Shown piece by piece: positions 6,890 to 16,431 of a stretch of 37,998 nt of DNA. Source of the DNA: Budvicia aquatica DSM 5075 = ATCC 35567 (GTDB taxonomy: Bacteria > Pseudomonadota > Gammaproteobacteria > Enterobacterales > Enterobacteriaceae). A program made the position numbers and the translations under genes. The stretch spans positions 1 through 37,998 of the forward strand of contig NZ_ATYS01000050.1 of assembly GCF_000427805.1 (NCBI RefSeq). The letters are read 5' to 3'. Positions within the stretch are counted from its first letter, which is position 1, and the number at the start of each line of letters is the position of its first letter. The notes beneath the pieces were generated by a model that was not told where the DNA came from, did no database searches, and saw nothing but the letters and a program-made list of their open reading frames with translations.

Positions 6890-8740
6890 ATGCCTAAGTA
6901 TCGTTCAGCAACTACTACTCATGGCCGCAATATGGCGGGAGCTCGCGCATTATGGCGCGCAACAGGTATGACCGACGCCGATTTTGGTAAGCCGATTATT
7001 GCCGTTGTGAACTCCTTTACTCAATTTGTGCCGGGACACGTTCATTTACGCGATCTGGGGAAATTGGTTGCCGATCAAATTCATGCTTCAGGCGGCGTGG
7101 CTAAAGAATTTAATACTATCGCTGTTGATGATGGTATCGCGATGGGCCATGGTGGCATGCTTTATTCTCTTCCTTCACGTGAACTGATTGCTGACTCCGT
7201 AGAATATATGGTGAATGCTCACTGTGCAGATGCCATGGTATGCATCTCTAACTGTGACAAAATTACTCCGGGAATGTTAATGGCTGCATTACGCCTGAAC
7301 ATTCCGGTCATTTTTGTTTCCGGTGGCCCGATGGAAGCCGGAAAAACTAAACTATCTGACAAAATCATTAAGTTGGACTTGATTGATGCCATGATTCAGG
7401 GCGCCAATCCTGACGTCAGTGATGCTGACAGTGAACAAATTGAACGTTCTGCCTGCCCAACTTGTGGGTCGTGCTCCGGTATGTTTACCGCTAACTCGAT
7501 GAACTGCTTAACCGAGGCTCTGGGTCTTGCGTTGCCGGGTAATGGTTCTCTATTGGCGACTCATGGCGATCGTAAGCAGCTGTTTCTTGATGCCGGTACA
7601 CGCATCGTTGAATTAACCAAGCGTTACTATGAGCAAGATGATGACAGTGCTCTGCCGCGTTCAATTGCTACCAAGGCCGCATTTGAGAATGCCATGACGT
7701 TAGATATTGCCATGGGCGGTTCAACCAATACGGTTTTACACTTACTGGCCGCAGCGCAGGAAGGCGAAGTCGACTTTGATATGTCGGATATCGATCGCTT
7801 ATCACGCCAAGTGCCACAGCTTTGCAAAGTTGCACCAAGTACTCAGAAGTATCATATGGAAGATGTTCACCGTGCCGGTGGCGTTCTGGGTATTTTAGGT
7901 GAACTGGATCGTGCAAATCTGATGAACCGTAATACTAAAAATATTATGGGATTAAGCCTGAATGAAACGCTAGATCGATTCGATATCATGCTAACGAAAG
8001 ATGATGCCGTTAAGTCAATGTTCAGGGCTGGCCCTGCCGGGATCCGTACCACAGAAGCATTTTCTCAAGATTGTCGCTGGGACTCGTTGGATGACGATCG
8101 CGTTGAGGGTTGTATCCGCAGTCGTGAAAATGCCTATAGTCAGGAAGGTGGTCTTGCCGTTCTGGCCGGTAATTTGGCTATTGACGGCTGTATTGTTAAA
8201 ACAGCCGGCGTTGATGAAGAGTATTTAGTCTTCAGTGGTCCGGCAAAGGTTTATGAAAGCCAGGAAGATGCAGTTGATGCAATTTTGGGCAAAAAAGTCG
8301 TTGCCGGCGATGTGGTTGTTATTCGTTATGAAGGACCTAAAGGCGGTCCGGGCATGCAAGAAATGCTTTATCCAACCACCTATTTAAAGTCGATGGGATT
8401 GGGTAAAAGCTGTGCGCTGATTACCGATGGGCGTTTTTCTGGCGGCACCTCAGGCCTTTCTATTGGACATATTTCACCTGAAGCCGCTAACGGTGGGCTG
8501 ATCGGTCTGGTACGCAATGGCGATATTATCAATATTGATATTCCAAAGCGCACTATTGCATTGGATGTTGCGGATAGTGAGCTTTCTGCACGCCGTGATG
8601 CTGAACTGGCTCGGGGTGATAAAGCATGGACACCAACATCTCGCCAACGTCAGGTATCTTTTGCATTACGCGCTTATGCAAGTTTAGCGACCAGTGCTGA
8701 TAAAGGTGCTGTCCGGGATAAAAGTAAGCTGGGAGGCTAA
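6890..8740 (+). CDS. ilvD: Dihydroxy-acid dehydratase
   Basis: A 616-residue iron-sulfur enzyme, the same length as in E. coli. It dehydrates 2,3-dihydroxy-3-methyl acids to the 2-oxo acids of valine and isoleucine synthesis. Candidate cluster-binding cysteines are Cys122 (SNCDKITPG) and Cys195 in the cluster [33 protein letters not shown] lies near the C-terminus. The ATG at 6890 has TGGAG upstream (6875-6879). It is the fourth structural gene of the operon and is separated from ilvA by five bases. Confidence 0.97.
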   Translation: MPKYRSATTTHGRNMAGARALWRATGMTDADFGKPIIAVVNSFTQFVPGHVHLRDLGKLVADQIHASGGVAKEFNTIAVDDGIAMGHGGMLYSLPSRELIADSVEYMVNAHCADAMVCISNCDKITPGMLMAALRLNIPVIFVSGGPMEAGKTKLSDKIIKLDLIDAMIQGANPDVSDADSEQIERSACPTCGSCSGMFTANSMNCLTEALGLALPGNGSLLATHGDRKQLFLDAGTRIVELTKRYYEQDDDSALPRSIATKAAFENAMTLDIAMGGSTNTVLHLLAAAQEGEVDFDMSDIDRLSRQVPQLCKVAPSTQKYHMEDVHRAGGVLGILGELDRANLMNRNTKNIMGLSLNETLDRFDIMLTKDDAVKSMFRAGPAGIRTTEAFSQDCRWDSLDDDRVEGCIRSRENAYSQEGGLAVLAGNLAIDGCIVKTAGVDEEYLVFSGPAKVYESQEDAVDAILGKKVVAGDVVVIRYEGPKGGPGMQEMLYPTTYLKSMGLGKSCALITDGRFSGGTSGLSIGHISPEAANGGLIGLVRNGDIINIDIPKRTIALDVADSELSARRDAELARGDKAWTPTSRQRQVSFALRAYASLATSADKGAVRDKSKLGG

Positions 8741-8745
8741 TTATC

Positions 8746-10290
8746 ATGGCCGTTCCTTTGCCCTTATCTGCCGCACCTACGGGTGCGGAGTATCTCCGTG
8801 CAATATTGTGTTCACCGGTTTATGACGTTGCTCAGGTTACGCCATTACAGCAGATGAACAAACTGTCAGAACGTTTGAAAAATATCGTTTTGGTTAAGCG
8901 TGAAGATCGTCAACCGGTACATAGCTTTAAATTACGCGGTGCTTACGCCATGATTGCGGGCTTGAATGAGCAGCAAAAAGCGGGGGGTGTTATCGCAGCC
9001 TCTGCCGGAAACCACGCTCAGGGTGTTGCGCTTTCAGCCACCGGATTAGGTATTCGTTCCCTGATTGTTATGCCATTAACAACGCCGGATATTAAAGTTG
9101 ATGCAGTAAGAAATTTTGGCGGAGAAGTTTTACTCTACGGCGCTGGTTTTGATGATGCCAAAGCTAAAGCTATCGAATTGGCTGAAAGGGAGGGTTATAC
9201 CTTTATTCCTCCTTTTGATCATCCTGCAGTGATCGCCGGGCAGGGAACCATAGGTATGGAGCTGATACAACAAGATGCCCATCTTGACCGTATTTTTGTT
9301 CCCGTTGGCGGTGGTGGTTTAGCCGCGGGCGTCGCCGTGCTAATAAAACAGCTGATGCCGGAAATAAAAGTTATTGGCGTTGAGCCGGAAGACTCTTCTT
9401 GTTTAGCCGCTGCGCTGAATGCCGGTCAGCCCGTTGAGCTTGAACGTGTAGGCATGTTTGCTGATGGCGTAGCCGTTAAGCGTATTGGTGATGAGACATT
9501 CCGCCTGTGTAAGGAATATCTGGACGATATTATTACCGTCGATAGCGATGCAATTTGTGCGGCAGTAAAAGACCTGTTTGAAGACGTTCGGGCAATTGCA
9601 GAACCTTCAGGGGCGTTGGCACTGGCCGGGCTAAAAAAATATGTTAAGCAGCATAATATAACCGGTGAGCGTTTATCCTGTGTGTTATCCGGTGCCAATC
9701 TGAACTTCCATGGGCTGCGTTATGTCTCTGAACGCTGTGAGCTAGGGGAAAAGCGGGAAGCTTTGTTTGCCGTTACTATTCCTGAGCAAAAAGGAAGTTT
9801 CCTTAAGTTCTGTCAGTTATTGGGCGGTCGCTCAGTGACGGAGTTTAACTATCGATATGCCTGTGATAAAGATGCCTGTATTTTTGTCGGTGTCAGGCTG
9901 ACAGGTGGCCAGTCAGAAAAAGAAGAGATAATCAGTGAGCTGCAAAATGGTGGCTACCAGATTGTCGATTTATCTGATGATGAAATGGCTAAGCTACATG
10001 TTCGCTATATGGTTGGTGGTCGCCCGGCTAAACCATTACGTGAACGTTTATATAGCTTTGAGTTTCCGGAGTCAGGCGGAGCCTTGTTAAGGTTTTTACA
10101 GACTTTAGGCACTCACTGGAATATATCGTTGTTCCATTACCGTAGCCACGGTACGGATTATGGTCGTGTACTTGCCGGATTTGAATTGGATGAGCGCAGC
10201 CCTGAGTTTGAGCAACATCTTAAACAACTGGGTTATGCTTGCCATGATGAGACGGATAATCCTGCATTTCGCTTCTTTTTAGCGGGTTAA
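8746..10290 (+). CDS. ilvA: Threonine deaminase, biosynthetic
   Basis: A 514-residue PLP enzyme, the E. coli length. It converts threonine to 2-oxobutanoate and ammonia, the committed isoleucine step, and in E. coli is feedback-inhibited by isoleucine. The PLP lysine is Lys62 in SFKLRGAY; the phosphate-binding glycine loop is PVGGGGLAAG. Two ACT-like regulatory domains occupy about 340-514, which marks the biosynthetic rather than the catabolic (TdcB) type. The Shine-Dalgarno GGGAGG overlaps the end of ilvD, implying coupling. It is the last gene of the ilv operon; a GC-rich hairpin follows. Confidence 0.97.
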   Translation: MAVPLPLSAAPTGAEYLRAILCSPVYDVAQVTPLQQMNKLSERLKNIVLVKREDRQPVHSFKLRGAYAMIAGLNEQQKAGGVIAASAGNHAQGVALSATGLGIRSLIVMPLTTPDIKVDAVRNFGGEVLLYGAGFDDAKAKAIELAEREGYTFIPPFDHPAVIAGQGTIGMELIQQDAHLDRIFVPVGGGGLAAGVAVLIKQLMPEIKVIGVEPEDSSCLAAALNAGQPVELERVGMFADGVAVKRIGDETFRLCKEYLDDIITVDSDAICAAVKDLFEDVRAIAEPSGALALAGLKKYVKQHNITGERLSCVLSGANLNFHGLRYVSERCELGEKREALFAVTIPEQKGSFLKFCQLLGGRSVTEFNYRYACDKDACIFVGVRLTGGQSEKEEIISELQNGGYQIVDLSDDEMAKLHVRYMVGGRPAKPLRERLYSFEFPESGGALLRFLQTLGTHWNISLFHYRSHGTDYGRVLAGFELDERSPEFEQHLKQLGYACHDETDNPAFRFFLAG

Positions 10291-10308
10291 TACCTCGGCT
10301 ATCTGAAT

Positions 10309-10331
10309 GCCACCGGACGATGACCGGTGGC
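10309..10331 (+). terminator. Hairpin after ilvA
   Basis: A perfect eight-base-pair stem GCCACCGG (10309-10316)/CCGGTGGC (10324-10331) with a seven-base loop. Only a weak TTATT follows, so termination may be partial. Transcription could continue into the DUF2461 gene at 10395. Confidence 0.5.
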
Positions 10332-10394
10332 TTATTGCCCTCTTTCGAAGGTAATATATCAAAACTCACTATCGATAAATTGCAGGTACAAGCG

Positions 10395-11087
10395 ATGTCG
10401 GGATTTTCCGGGTTTAATCAACAGGCTCTCACGTTTCTTCAAGACGTCAGAATTCAAAACAGTAAAGACTGGTTTGATGAGCACCGTAGTATTTATGACG
10501 ATCAAATATTGACGCCGTTTCGTCTATTAGTTGACGATCTCAGCCAGTCGATGCTTATGATTGATCCTGAATTTGAAACCCGGCCGGCTATTGGCAAAAC
10601 CCTGTCGCGGATCCATCGTGATACCCGTTTTAGTCATGATAAATCTCGCTACCGTAGCCATATGTGGCTAACGTTTAAACGTCATAGTAAAGACTGGAAA
10701 GATGCACCGGTTTATTTTTTTGAAATTGCACCGGATTTTTATCGCTATGGTCTGGGTTATTATTCAGCCAGTAAGTCAACGATGGATTTATTTCGTCAAC
10801 TGATTAACCGGGATGAAAAGGCTTTTTTGAAGGTGGCTAGCTGTTGTAAATCACCCTTTGAACTGGTCGGGGAAAGCTATAAACGCCCGCTAGTGAAGGA
10901 GCAGGCTGCTAAGTTAGCCGACTGGTATAACCGTAAAAGCTTTGCCGTTATGCATACCAGCAGGGATATGGAAATGGTTTTTGATAACGGGCTGATTACC
11001 CATCTGGAAAAAGGATTTAAGCAACTGGCTCCGCTATATGATTATTTGATGCGGGTTGAGCAGCTTAAGCGTAATCCAGAAGATTAA
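10395..11087 (+). CDS. DUF2461 family protein of unknown function
   Basis: A 230-residue protein recognised as DUF2461 (TIGR02453) by the signature RIHRDTRFSHDKSRYRSH and by FLQDVRIQNSKDWFDEHR near the N-terminus. The biochemical role of the family is not known to me. No signal peptide or membrane segment is visible, so it is probably cytosolic. I chose ATG 10395 (MSGFSGFNQQ) because the family begins there. An upstream ATG at 10320 lies inside the post-ilvA hairpin. It sits between ilvA and ilvY, which are neighbours in E. coli, 104 bases after ilvA and in the same direction, so partial read-through from the ilv operon is possible. It is convergent with ilvY. Confidence 0.85.
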   Translation: MSGFSGFNQQALTFLQDVRIQNSKDWFDEHRSIYDDQILTPFRLLVDDLSQSMLMIDPEFETRPAIGKTLSRIHRDTRFSHDKSRYRSHMWLTFKRHSKDWKDAPVYFFEIAPDFYRYGLGYYSASKSTMDLFRQLINRDEKAFLKVASCCKSPFELVGESYKRPLVKEQAAKLADWYNRKSFAVMHTSRDMEMVFDNGLITHLEKGFKQLAPLYDYLMRVEQLKRNPED

Positions 11088-11095
11088 TATATCCG

Positions 11096-11108
11096 CCATG
11101 CTGCATGG
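11096..11108. other. Small hairpin between convergent DUF2461 gene and ilvY
   Basis: A perfect inverted repeat CCATG-CTG-CATGG in the 31-base gap between two convergent genes. There is no T run, so terminator function is uncertain. Confidence 0.3.
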
Positions 11109-11118
11109 TGTTGGGTAT

Positions 11119-12000
11119 TTATATCAGTTGCCAAAAGGCATGAATCAACGGCTCATTTAGGCGTTTCTTTTGCACGCATACCCCTAAGTCGAAGGTTGCG
11201 GTTAACGTAACATTATCGGCGACATGAATCCGGTTACGTATAGTTTCAGGGCTGTTATCTAGTACTACACTAGGAATTAACGCGATACCACATCCTAATG
11301 CCACCATCGATACAATGGCCTCATGGCCAGCTACCGTGGCATATATTTGCGGGTTACTGATGTGATAACGCCGAAACCACTGGTCTATCCGTCGCCTTGT
11401 CGGCCCGTGTTCAGGCAAAATAAAAGGAATATTTGCCCAGTCAGGCTTATTTTCCATCATTTGAGTGCGTACCGGGCAGGGGAGCGCCGGAGTAATTAAC
11501 ACTAACGGTACTTCGCCTATTTTTCTGAAATCAACGGTAGAAGGTAAGTTCTCTGGCCGGCCAGCAATGGCTAAATCGGCATCATTAGACTGGATTTTAT
11601 CGACGGCATCCGCGGCATCGCCGGTAGTTAATTTTATTTCAACGTTAGGATGTAAAGCCCTGAACTGATCGAGAATTGACGGCAGATGGCTATATGCAGC
11701 GGTAACAGAACAGAAAATACGTAGCTCACCGTTAAGCGACTGCCCTTCCTGAGCCAGTGAGTTACGCAGTTGCTGATAATGTAGTAGCGTTTCTTGAGCG
11801 AAGATTTTTAATTGTTGACCGGCATCGGTTAATTGAACTGTGCGGTTATCCCGCAAAAACAACATTTGGCCCAGTTCATCCTCCATTCGCTGTATCTGAC
11901 GTGATAGTGTGGACGGGCTAACATAGGTTGCTTTGGCTGTTTTACCAAAGTGCTGGCTTTCAGCCAGGTGAAGAAAAAGCTTTAAATCACGTAAGTCCAC
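11119..12000 (-). CDS. ilvY: IlvY, LysR-type activator of ilvC
   Basis: A 293-residue LysR-type regulator (E. coli 297). In E. coli it binds tandem operators between ilvY and ilvC and activates ilvC when the inducers acetolactate or acetohydroxybutyrate are present; it represses itself. The N-terminal helix-turn-helix is HFGKTAKATYVSPSTLSRQI. The effector domain contains IFCSVTAAYSHLP and KLTTGDAADA, nearly identical to E. coli. The start is a GTG at 12000, giving MDLRDLKLFLHLAES. It is divergent from ilvC, the arrangement expected for this regulator and its target. Confidence 0.96.
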   Translation of the reverse strand: MDLRDLKLFLHLAESQHFGKTAKATYVSPSTLSRQIQRMEDELGQMLFLRDNRTVQLTDAGQQLKIFAQETLLHYQQLRNSLAQEGQSLNGELRIFCSVTAAYSHLPSILDQFRALHPNVEIKLTTGDAADAVDKIQSNDADLAIAGRPENLPSTVDFRKIGEVPLVLITPALPCPVRTQMMENKPDWANIPFILPEHGPTRRRIDQWFRRYHISNPQIYATVAGHEAIVSMVALGCGIALIPSVVLDNSPETIRNRIHVADNVTLTATFDLGVCVQKKRLNEPLIHAFWQLI

Positions 12001-12155
12001 AATCAGTTACCTATAGTACGTTGCATAAATTGCAATATCATCTTCTTAATATATCAATTTAAGCAATGTGAATCTTGTCTTATTATGAATTCAATAACGC
12101 GGTCCAGGCCGGCGTAACAAACAAACACCGCATGTATGCACAACGGAGAATTATA
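12001..12155. promoter_or_regulatory. ilvY-ilvC divergent control region
   Basis: An inverted repeat TTGCA-TAAAT-TGCAA at 12021-12035 fits a LysR-type operator and is a good candidate IlvY site close to the ilvY start. A -10-like TATTAT lies at 12081-12086 for ilvC, with no good -35, as expected for an activator-dependent promoter. A second operator closer to ilvC is expected from E. coli, but I cannot define it by eye. ACGGAG at 12143-12148 is the ilvC ribosome binding site. Confidence 0.6.
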
Positions 12156-13634
12156 ATGTCTAACTACTTTAATACATTGAACTTACGCCAGCAGTTGGCA
12201 CAGTTAGGTCAGTGCCGCTTTATGGGCCGTGATGAGTTTGCTGATGAATCAGGTTTTCTAAAGGGTAAAAAAATCGTTATTGTCGGTTGTGGTGCTCAGG
12301 GTCTGAACCAAGGTCTGAACATGCGCGATTCTGGTTTAGATATCGCTTATGCATTACGTAAAGAAGCGATCGATGAAAAACGTGCTTCATGGCGTAAAGC
12401 GACCGAAAATGGTTTTAAAGTAGGAACTTACGAAGAACTGATTCCTCAGGCAGATTTAGTTGTTAACCTGACTCCGGACAAACAGCATTCATCTGTTGTT
12501 CAGGCGGTTCAGCCGTTAATGAAGCAAGGTGCTGCGTTAGGTTACTCCCACGGTTTTAATATTGTTGAAGTGGGCGAAACCGTTCGTTCTGATATTACCG
12601 TTGTAATGGTCGCGCCTAAGTGCCCGGGTACTGAAGTTCGCGAAGAGTATAAGCGTGGTTTTGGTGTTCCGACTCTGATTGCCGTTCACCCTGAAAACGA
12701 TCCTAAAGGTGAAGGCATGGCCATTGCCAAAGCATGGGCGGCGGCAACCGGTGGTCATCGTGCTGGCGTTCTGCAATCTTCGTTTGTTGCTGAAGTTAAA
12801 TCTGACCTGATGGGTGAGCAAACTATTCTGTGCGGTATGCTGCAGGCTGGTTCACTGTTATGTTTTGATAAGCTGGTTTCTGAAGGTACCGATCCGGCAT
12901 ACGCTGAAAAACTGATTCAGTTCGGCTGGGAAACCATTACTGAAGCGCTAAAGCAGGGTGGTATTACTCTGATGATGGATCGCTTATCTAATCCGGCTAA
13001 ACTGCGTGCTTTTGCTCTGTCTGAGCAATTAAAGACCCTGATGACTCCTTTGTTCCAAAAACATATGGATGACATTATTTCCGGTGCCTTCTCGGAAGGT
13101 ATGATGGCTGATTGGGCAAATAATGACGCAAAACTGTTAGGTTGGCGTGAAGAGACCGGCCGTAGTGCATTTGAAAATGCACCTCAGCAAGAAGGTAAAA
13201 TCAGCGAGCAAGAGTATTTTGATAATGGCGTACTGATGATTGCCATGGTTAAAGCGGGCGTTGAACTGGCGTTCGAAACAATGGTTGTTTCAGGCATTAT
13301 TGAAGAGTCAGCCTATTATGAGTCTCTGCATGAACTTCCGTTGATTGCCAATACGATTGCCCGTAAGCGCCTGTATGAAATGAACGTTGTTATTTCGGAC
13401 ACGGCTGAATACGGTAACTATCTGTTCTCTAATGCGGCGGTACCATTACTGCGTGAGAAGTTTATGGCATCACTGCAGGCGGGGGATTTAGGTAAGCCTG
13501 TCGCGACTACTGAAGTAGATAATGCTCAATTACGCGATGTTAATGAAGCAATCCGCAATCATCCGATTGAGACTGTAGGTAAAAAATTACGCGGTTATAT
13601 GACTGATATGAAGCGTATTTCCGTTGCCGGTTAA
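12156..13634 (+). CDS. ilvC: Ketol-acid reductoisomerase (class II)
   Basis: A 492-residue NADPH- and Mg-dependent enzyme (E. coli 491). It rearranges and reduces acetolactate and acetohydroxybutyrate. The length marks the long, class II type with a duplicated C-terminal helical domain. The nucleotide-binding motif GCGAQG is at 44-49; catalytic-domain segments [18 protein letters not shown] and [20 protein letters not shown] are intact. ATG 12156 ([14 protein letters not shown]) is chosen because it matches the family start and has ACGGAG upstream; the frame stays open further upstream without family similarity. It is a single-gene unit, divergent from ilvY and closed by a strong terminator. 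Confidence 0.97.
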   Translation: MSNYFNTLNLRQQLAQLGQCRFMGRDEFADESGFLKGKKIVIVGCGAQGLNQGLNMRDSGLDIAYALRKEAIDEKRASWRKATENGFKVGTYEELIPQADLVVNLTPDKQHSSVVQAVQPLMKQGAALGYSHGFNIVEVGETVRSDITVVMVAPKCPGTEVREEYKRGFGVPTLIAVHPENDPKGEGMAIAKAWAAATGGHRAGVLQSSFVAEVKSDLMGEQTILCGMLQAGSLLCFDKLVSEGTDPAYAEKLIQFGWETITEALKQGGITLMMDRLSNPAKLRAFALSEQLKTLMTPLFQKHMDDIISGAFSEGMMADWANNDAKLLGWREETGRSAFENAPQQEGKISEQEYFDNGVLMIAMVKAGVELAFETMVVSGIIEESAYYESLHELPLIANTIARKRLYEMNVVISDTAEYGNYLFSNAAVPLLREKFMASLQAGDLGKPVATTEVDNAQLRDVNEAIRNHPIETVGKKLRGYMTDMKRISVAG

Positions 13635-13658
13635 TAACTAATACTCGTTATTAAACAT

Positions 13659-13692
13659 AAAAAGGCCAGAGAATAATTCTCTGGCCTTTTTA
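13659..13692 (+). terminator. Intrinsic terminator of ilvC
   Basis: A long perfect stem, GGCCAGAGAA (13664-13673) pairing with TTCTCTGGCC (13677-13686), flanked by AAAA and a TTTTT tract. It lies 25 bases after the ilvC stop. Confidence 0.93.
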
Positions 13693-13851
13693 TATAAACA
13701 AGTTACTTGAAACAAGGTTAAAACCCTTATGCCACGCCATTCTTTTCGATAAATTTACACTCAAAAATTTCTACTAATGCGTTCAATTCCTGTATACTTG
13801 CACAGGCTTATTTTTGGCAATTTATTATTATTTTTTTCAAGGAAAGAAATC

Positions 13852-14217
13852 GTGGAATGGTACAAAAAGTGTTTGTTAGAAAAGTATGCTGATTTTTCCG
13901 GTCGTGCGCGCCGTCAAGAGTACTGGATGTTTACTCTTTTCAATGTGATTGCGATGATTGTTTTAAGCATTATCGCCGGAATATTAGATGCTGTTTTTGG
14001 TTCAGATGGTATTTTTAGCCTGATTGTGGTTGGCCTTTATTATTTAGCTATCTTAGTTCCTACCTTAGCCGTGACCGTACGTCGTTTGCATGATACCGAC
14101 CGTGCTGGCTGGTGGTTACTGTTAGCGTTTATTCCTTTTGGTGGATTAGTTATATTTGTATTCACCGTGCTGGAAGGAACTAATGGTAACAATCAGTTTG
14201 GTCCATCACCAAAATAA
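13852..14217 (+). CDS. DUF805 inner-membrane protein
   Basis: A 121-residue membrane protein of the DUF805 family, which includes E. coli YhaH and YhaI. The diagnostic motifs are FSGRARRQEYWMF, near residues 14-26, and VRRLHDTDRAGWW in the second half. About three hydrophobic segments follow (roughly 24-46, 53-75 and 88-108), and the end is NQFGPSPK. Its function is unknown. I chose the GTG at 13852 because AAGGAAAG lies just upstream and the family starts with a short MEWY-type leader; a longer frame from 13777 is less likely. In E. coli ppiC occupies the ilvC-rep gap; here this unrelated gene does. A terminator follows. Confidence 0.85.
   Translation: MEWYKKCLLEKYADFSGRARRQEYWMFTLFNVIAMIVLSIIAGILDAVFGSDGIFSLIVVGLYYLAILVPTLAVTVRRLHDTDRAGWWLLLAFIPFGGLVIFVFTVLEGTNGNNQFGPSPK
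14108..14115 (+). other. Chi site
   Basis: An exact GCTGGTGG octamer within the DUF805 gene. This is the RecBCD recombination signal in E. coli and relatives. One occurrence by itself carries little weight, and I did not survey the window exhaustively. Confidence 0.6.
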
Positions 14218-14244
14218 GATGACGCTTTACTCGTTAAGCTATAA

Positions 14245-14269
14245 GCCCGTATATATTACGGGTTTTTTT
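14245..14269 (+). terminator. Terminator after DUF805 gene
   Basis: The stem CCCGTA (14246-14251)/TACGGG (14257-14262) with loop TATAT, followed by seven T. It separates the DUF805 gene from rep. Confidence 0.85.
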
Positions 14270-14293
14270 ATTTCCGCCATTCTCCGGACCTTC

Positions 14294-14327
14294 CTGGTGT
14301 ATAGGCACACCAGAATTTTGCTATAAT
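14294..14327 (+). promoter_or_regulatory. Probable rep promoter with extended -10 and overlapping inverted repeat
   Basis: A perfect -10 TATAAT at 14322-14327 is preceded by TG one base away (extended -10). No good -35 exists; its place is taken by a perfect inverted repeat CTGGTGT-ATAGGC-ACACCAG (14294-14313). Transcription would start about 30 bases before rep. Confidence 0.6.
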
Positions 14328-14362
14328 CCATCCTCTCTATTTTCTGAGTAAGTAACTTCGCT

Positions 14363-16390
14363 ATGCGCATGAATCCCAGCCAACAACAAGCTGTCGAATT
14401 TGTTACCGGACCCTGTTTGGTTCTGGCAGGGGCGGGTTCGGGTAAAACGCGGGTAATTATTAATAAAATAGCTTATTTAATCAGAGAGTGTGGCTATCAG
14501 GCTCGCCATATTGCAGCAGTAACCTTTACCAATAAGGCTGCAAGAGAGATGAAAGAGCGTCTGGCTCAGACGCTGGGGCGTAAAGAGGCCAGGGGAATTA
14601 TTATTTCCACTTTCCATACGCTGGGCCTTGAGATTATTAAGCGTGAGTTTGCTGCGCTTAATATGAAATCAAATTTTTCCCTGTTCGACGATCAAGATCA
14701 GATGGCATTATTAAAAGAGCTGACTGAGAAATGGTTAGAAAATGATAAGACACTATTATCTCAGTTAGTTTCTACTATCTCCAATTGGAAAAATGACCTG
14801 ATAGATCCCGCTGGTGCGGCAACATTAGCCAAGTCAGAGCGGGATAAGCTGTTTGCCCACTGCTATGATCTTTATGATAAACAGCTTAAGTCCTGCAGTA
14901 TTCTCGATTTTGATGATTTGATTCTGCTGCCTACGCTGTTACTACAGCGAAATGAAGAAGTCAGAGAGCGATGGCAAAACCGGCTGCGCTATTTGCTGGT
15001 GGATGAATATCAGGATACCAATACCAGCCAGTATGAATTAGTTAAATTATTGGTCGGAAACCGGGCCAGATTTACCGTTGTTGGCGATGACGATCAGTCG
15101 ATATACTCCTGGCGTGGTGCCAGACCCCAGAATTTGGTGTTACTCAACACCGACTTCCCAAAGTTACAGGTTATTAAGCTCGAGCAAAATTACCGTTCGT
15201 CTGAACGAATTTTAAAAGCGGCTAATATTTTAATTGCTAATAATCCGCACGTTTTTGAAAAACGACTATTTTCTCAACTGGGTTATGGCGAGGTTTTGAA
15301 GGTCGTTACCGCGAATAATGAAGATAATGAGGCTGAGCGGGTTGTCGGTGAATTAATTGCCCATCATTTTATTAATAAAACCGAATATAAAGATTACGCT
15401 ATTTTGTACCGGGGTAATCATCAGTCGCGCATTTTTGAAAAAGTGCTCATGCAAAACCGGATCCCTTATCGAATTTCTGGTGGAACTTCATTTTTCTCTC
15501 GGCCAGAAATCAAAGATTTAATGGCTTACCTTCGAGTTTTGACTAACGGTGACGATGACAGTGCGTTTTTACGTATCGTTAATACGCCAAGACGTGAGAT
15601 TGGCCCGGCAACGCTGGAGAAACTGGGTAATTGGGCTAATCAACGGGGAATTAGCTTATTTAGGGCCAGTTTTGACGTCGGGCTAGAACAATCACTGACA
15701 GGGCGAGGATTAGAGTCATTACAACGATTCACCCGTTGGTTATCAACCGTTGTTGATACCGTTGAACGAGAACCTGTTGCTGCGGTGCGCGATCTTATCC
15801 ACGGTATTGATTACGAAAGTTGGCTGTATGAAACTTCGCCGAGCGCCAAAGCGGCAGAAATGCGCATGAAAAATGTTAATCAATTATTTAGCTGGATGAC
15901 GGAGATGCTCGAGGGGTCTGAGTTGGATGAACCGATGACGTTAACTCAGGTCGTAACCCGCTTCACATTGCGGGATATGATGGAGAGGGGAGAAAGTGAT
16001 GAAGAGTTGGATCAGGTTCAACTAATGACGCTCCATGCCTCTAAGGGCCTTGAATTCCCTTATGTCTATCTGGTGGGAATGGAGGAGGGATTGCTCCCTC
16101 ATCAAAGTAGCATTGATGAAGATAATGTTGATGAAGAGCGACGTTTGGCCTATGTCGGAATAACCCGGGCTCAGAAAGAGCTGACATTTACATTATGCCG
16201 CGAACGCCGTCAGTATGGTGAGTTAGTTCGGCCGGAGCCCAGCCGCTTTTTACTGGAACTTCCTCAGGATGATTTAGAGTGGGAAACGGTGCGTAAGCCG
16301 GTTAGTGCGGAAGAACGAATGGAGAAAGGCCAGAGTCATTTGGCCAATATTCGTGAACAGCTGGCTAAATCGAGAGCTGGCGGAAAATAG
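14363..16390 (+). CDS. rep: Rep ATP-dependent DNA helicase
   Basis: A 675-residue UvrD/Rep superfamily 1A 3'-5' helicase (E. coli 673). It helps the replisome pass protein roadblocks and restart. Walker A AGAGSGKT is at 22-29; the motif II segment [15 protein letters not shown] lies near 215, followed by [15 protein letters not shown] and LEQNYRSS. Near the C-terminus are [20 protein letters not shown] and [13 protein letters not shown]. The E. coli tail, implicated in DnaB contact, is matched in position by a basic C-terminus. The frame is intact. It has its own promoter and a terminator directly after the stop. Confidence 0.97.
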   Translation: MRMNPSQQQAVEFVTGPCLVLAGAGSGKTRVIINKIAYLIRECGYQARHIAAVTFTNKAAREMKERLAQTLGRKEARGIIISTFHTLGLEIIKREFAALNMKSNFSLFDDQDQMALLKELTEKWLENDKTLLSQLVSTISNWKNDLIDPAGAATLAKSERDKLFAHCYDLYDKQLKSCSILDFDDLILLPTLLLQRNEEVRERWQNRLRYLLVDEYQDTNTSQYELVKLLVGNRARFTVVGDDDQSIYSWRGARPQNLVLLNTDFPKLQVIKLEQNYRSSERILKAANILIANNPHVFEKRLFSQLGYGEVLKVVTANNEDNEAERVVGELIAHHFINKTEYKDYAILYRGNHQSRIFEKVLMQNRIPYRISGGTSFFSRPEIKDLMAYLRVLTNGDDDSAFLRIVNTPRREIGPATLEKLGNWANQRGISLFRASFDVGLEQSLTGRGLESLQRFTRWLSTVVDTVEREPVAAVRDLIHGIDYESWLYETSPSAKAAEMRMKNVNQLFSWMTEMLEGSELDEPMTLTQVVTRFTLRDMMERGESDEELDQVQLMTLHASKGLEFPYVYLVGMEEGLLPHQSSIDEDNVDEERRLAYVGITRAQKELTFTLCRERRQYGELVRPEPSRFLLELPQDDLEWETVRKPVSAEERMEKGQSHLANIREQLAKSRAGGK

Positions 16391-16403
16391 CGTGTATATA
16401 AAA

Positions 16404-16431
16404 GCGGGCATCTTGATGATGCCCGTTTTTA
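16404..16431. terminator. Terminator between rep and the convergent lipoprotein gene
   Basis: A perfect stem CGGGCATC (16405-16412)/GATGCCCG (16418-16425), loop TTGAT, followed by five T. It lies in the gap between convergent rep and the minus-strand lipoprotein gene and has a short A run on the other side. Confidence 0.88.

Noticed and set aside
12075-12155. N-terminal extension of IlvC by 27 residues
   Set aside because: The frame is open but overlaps the ilvC control region, and the extension has no similarity to the family. ATG 12156 has a good ribosome binding site.
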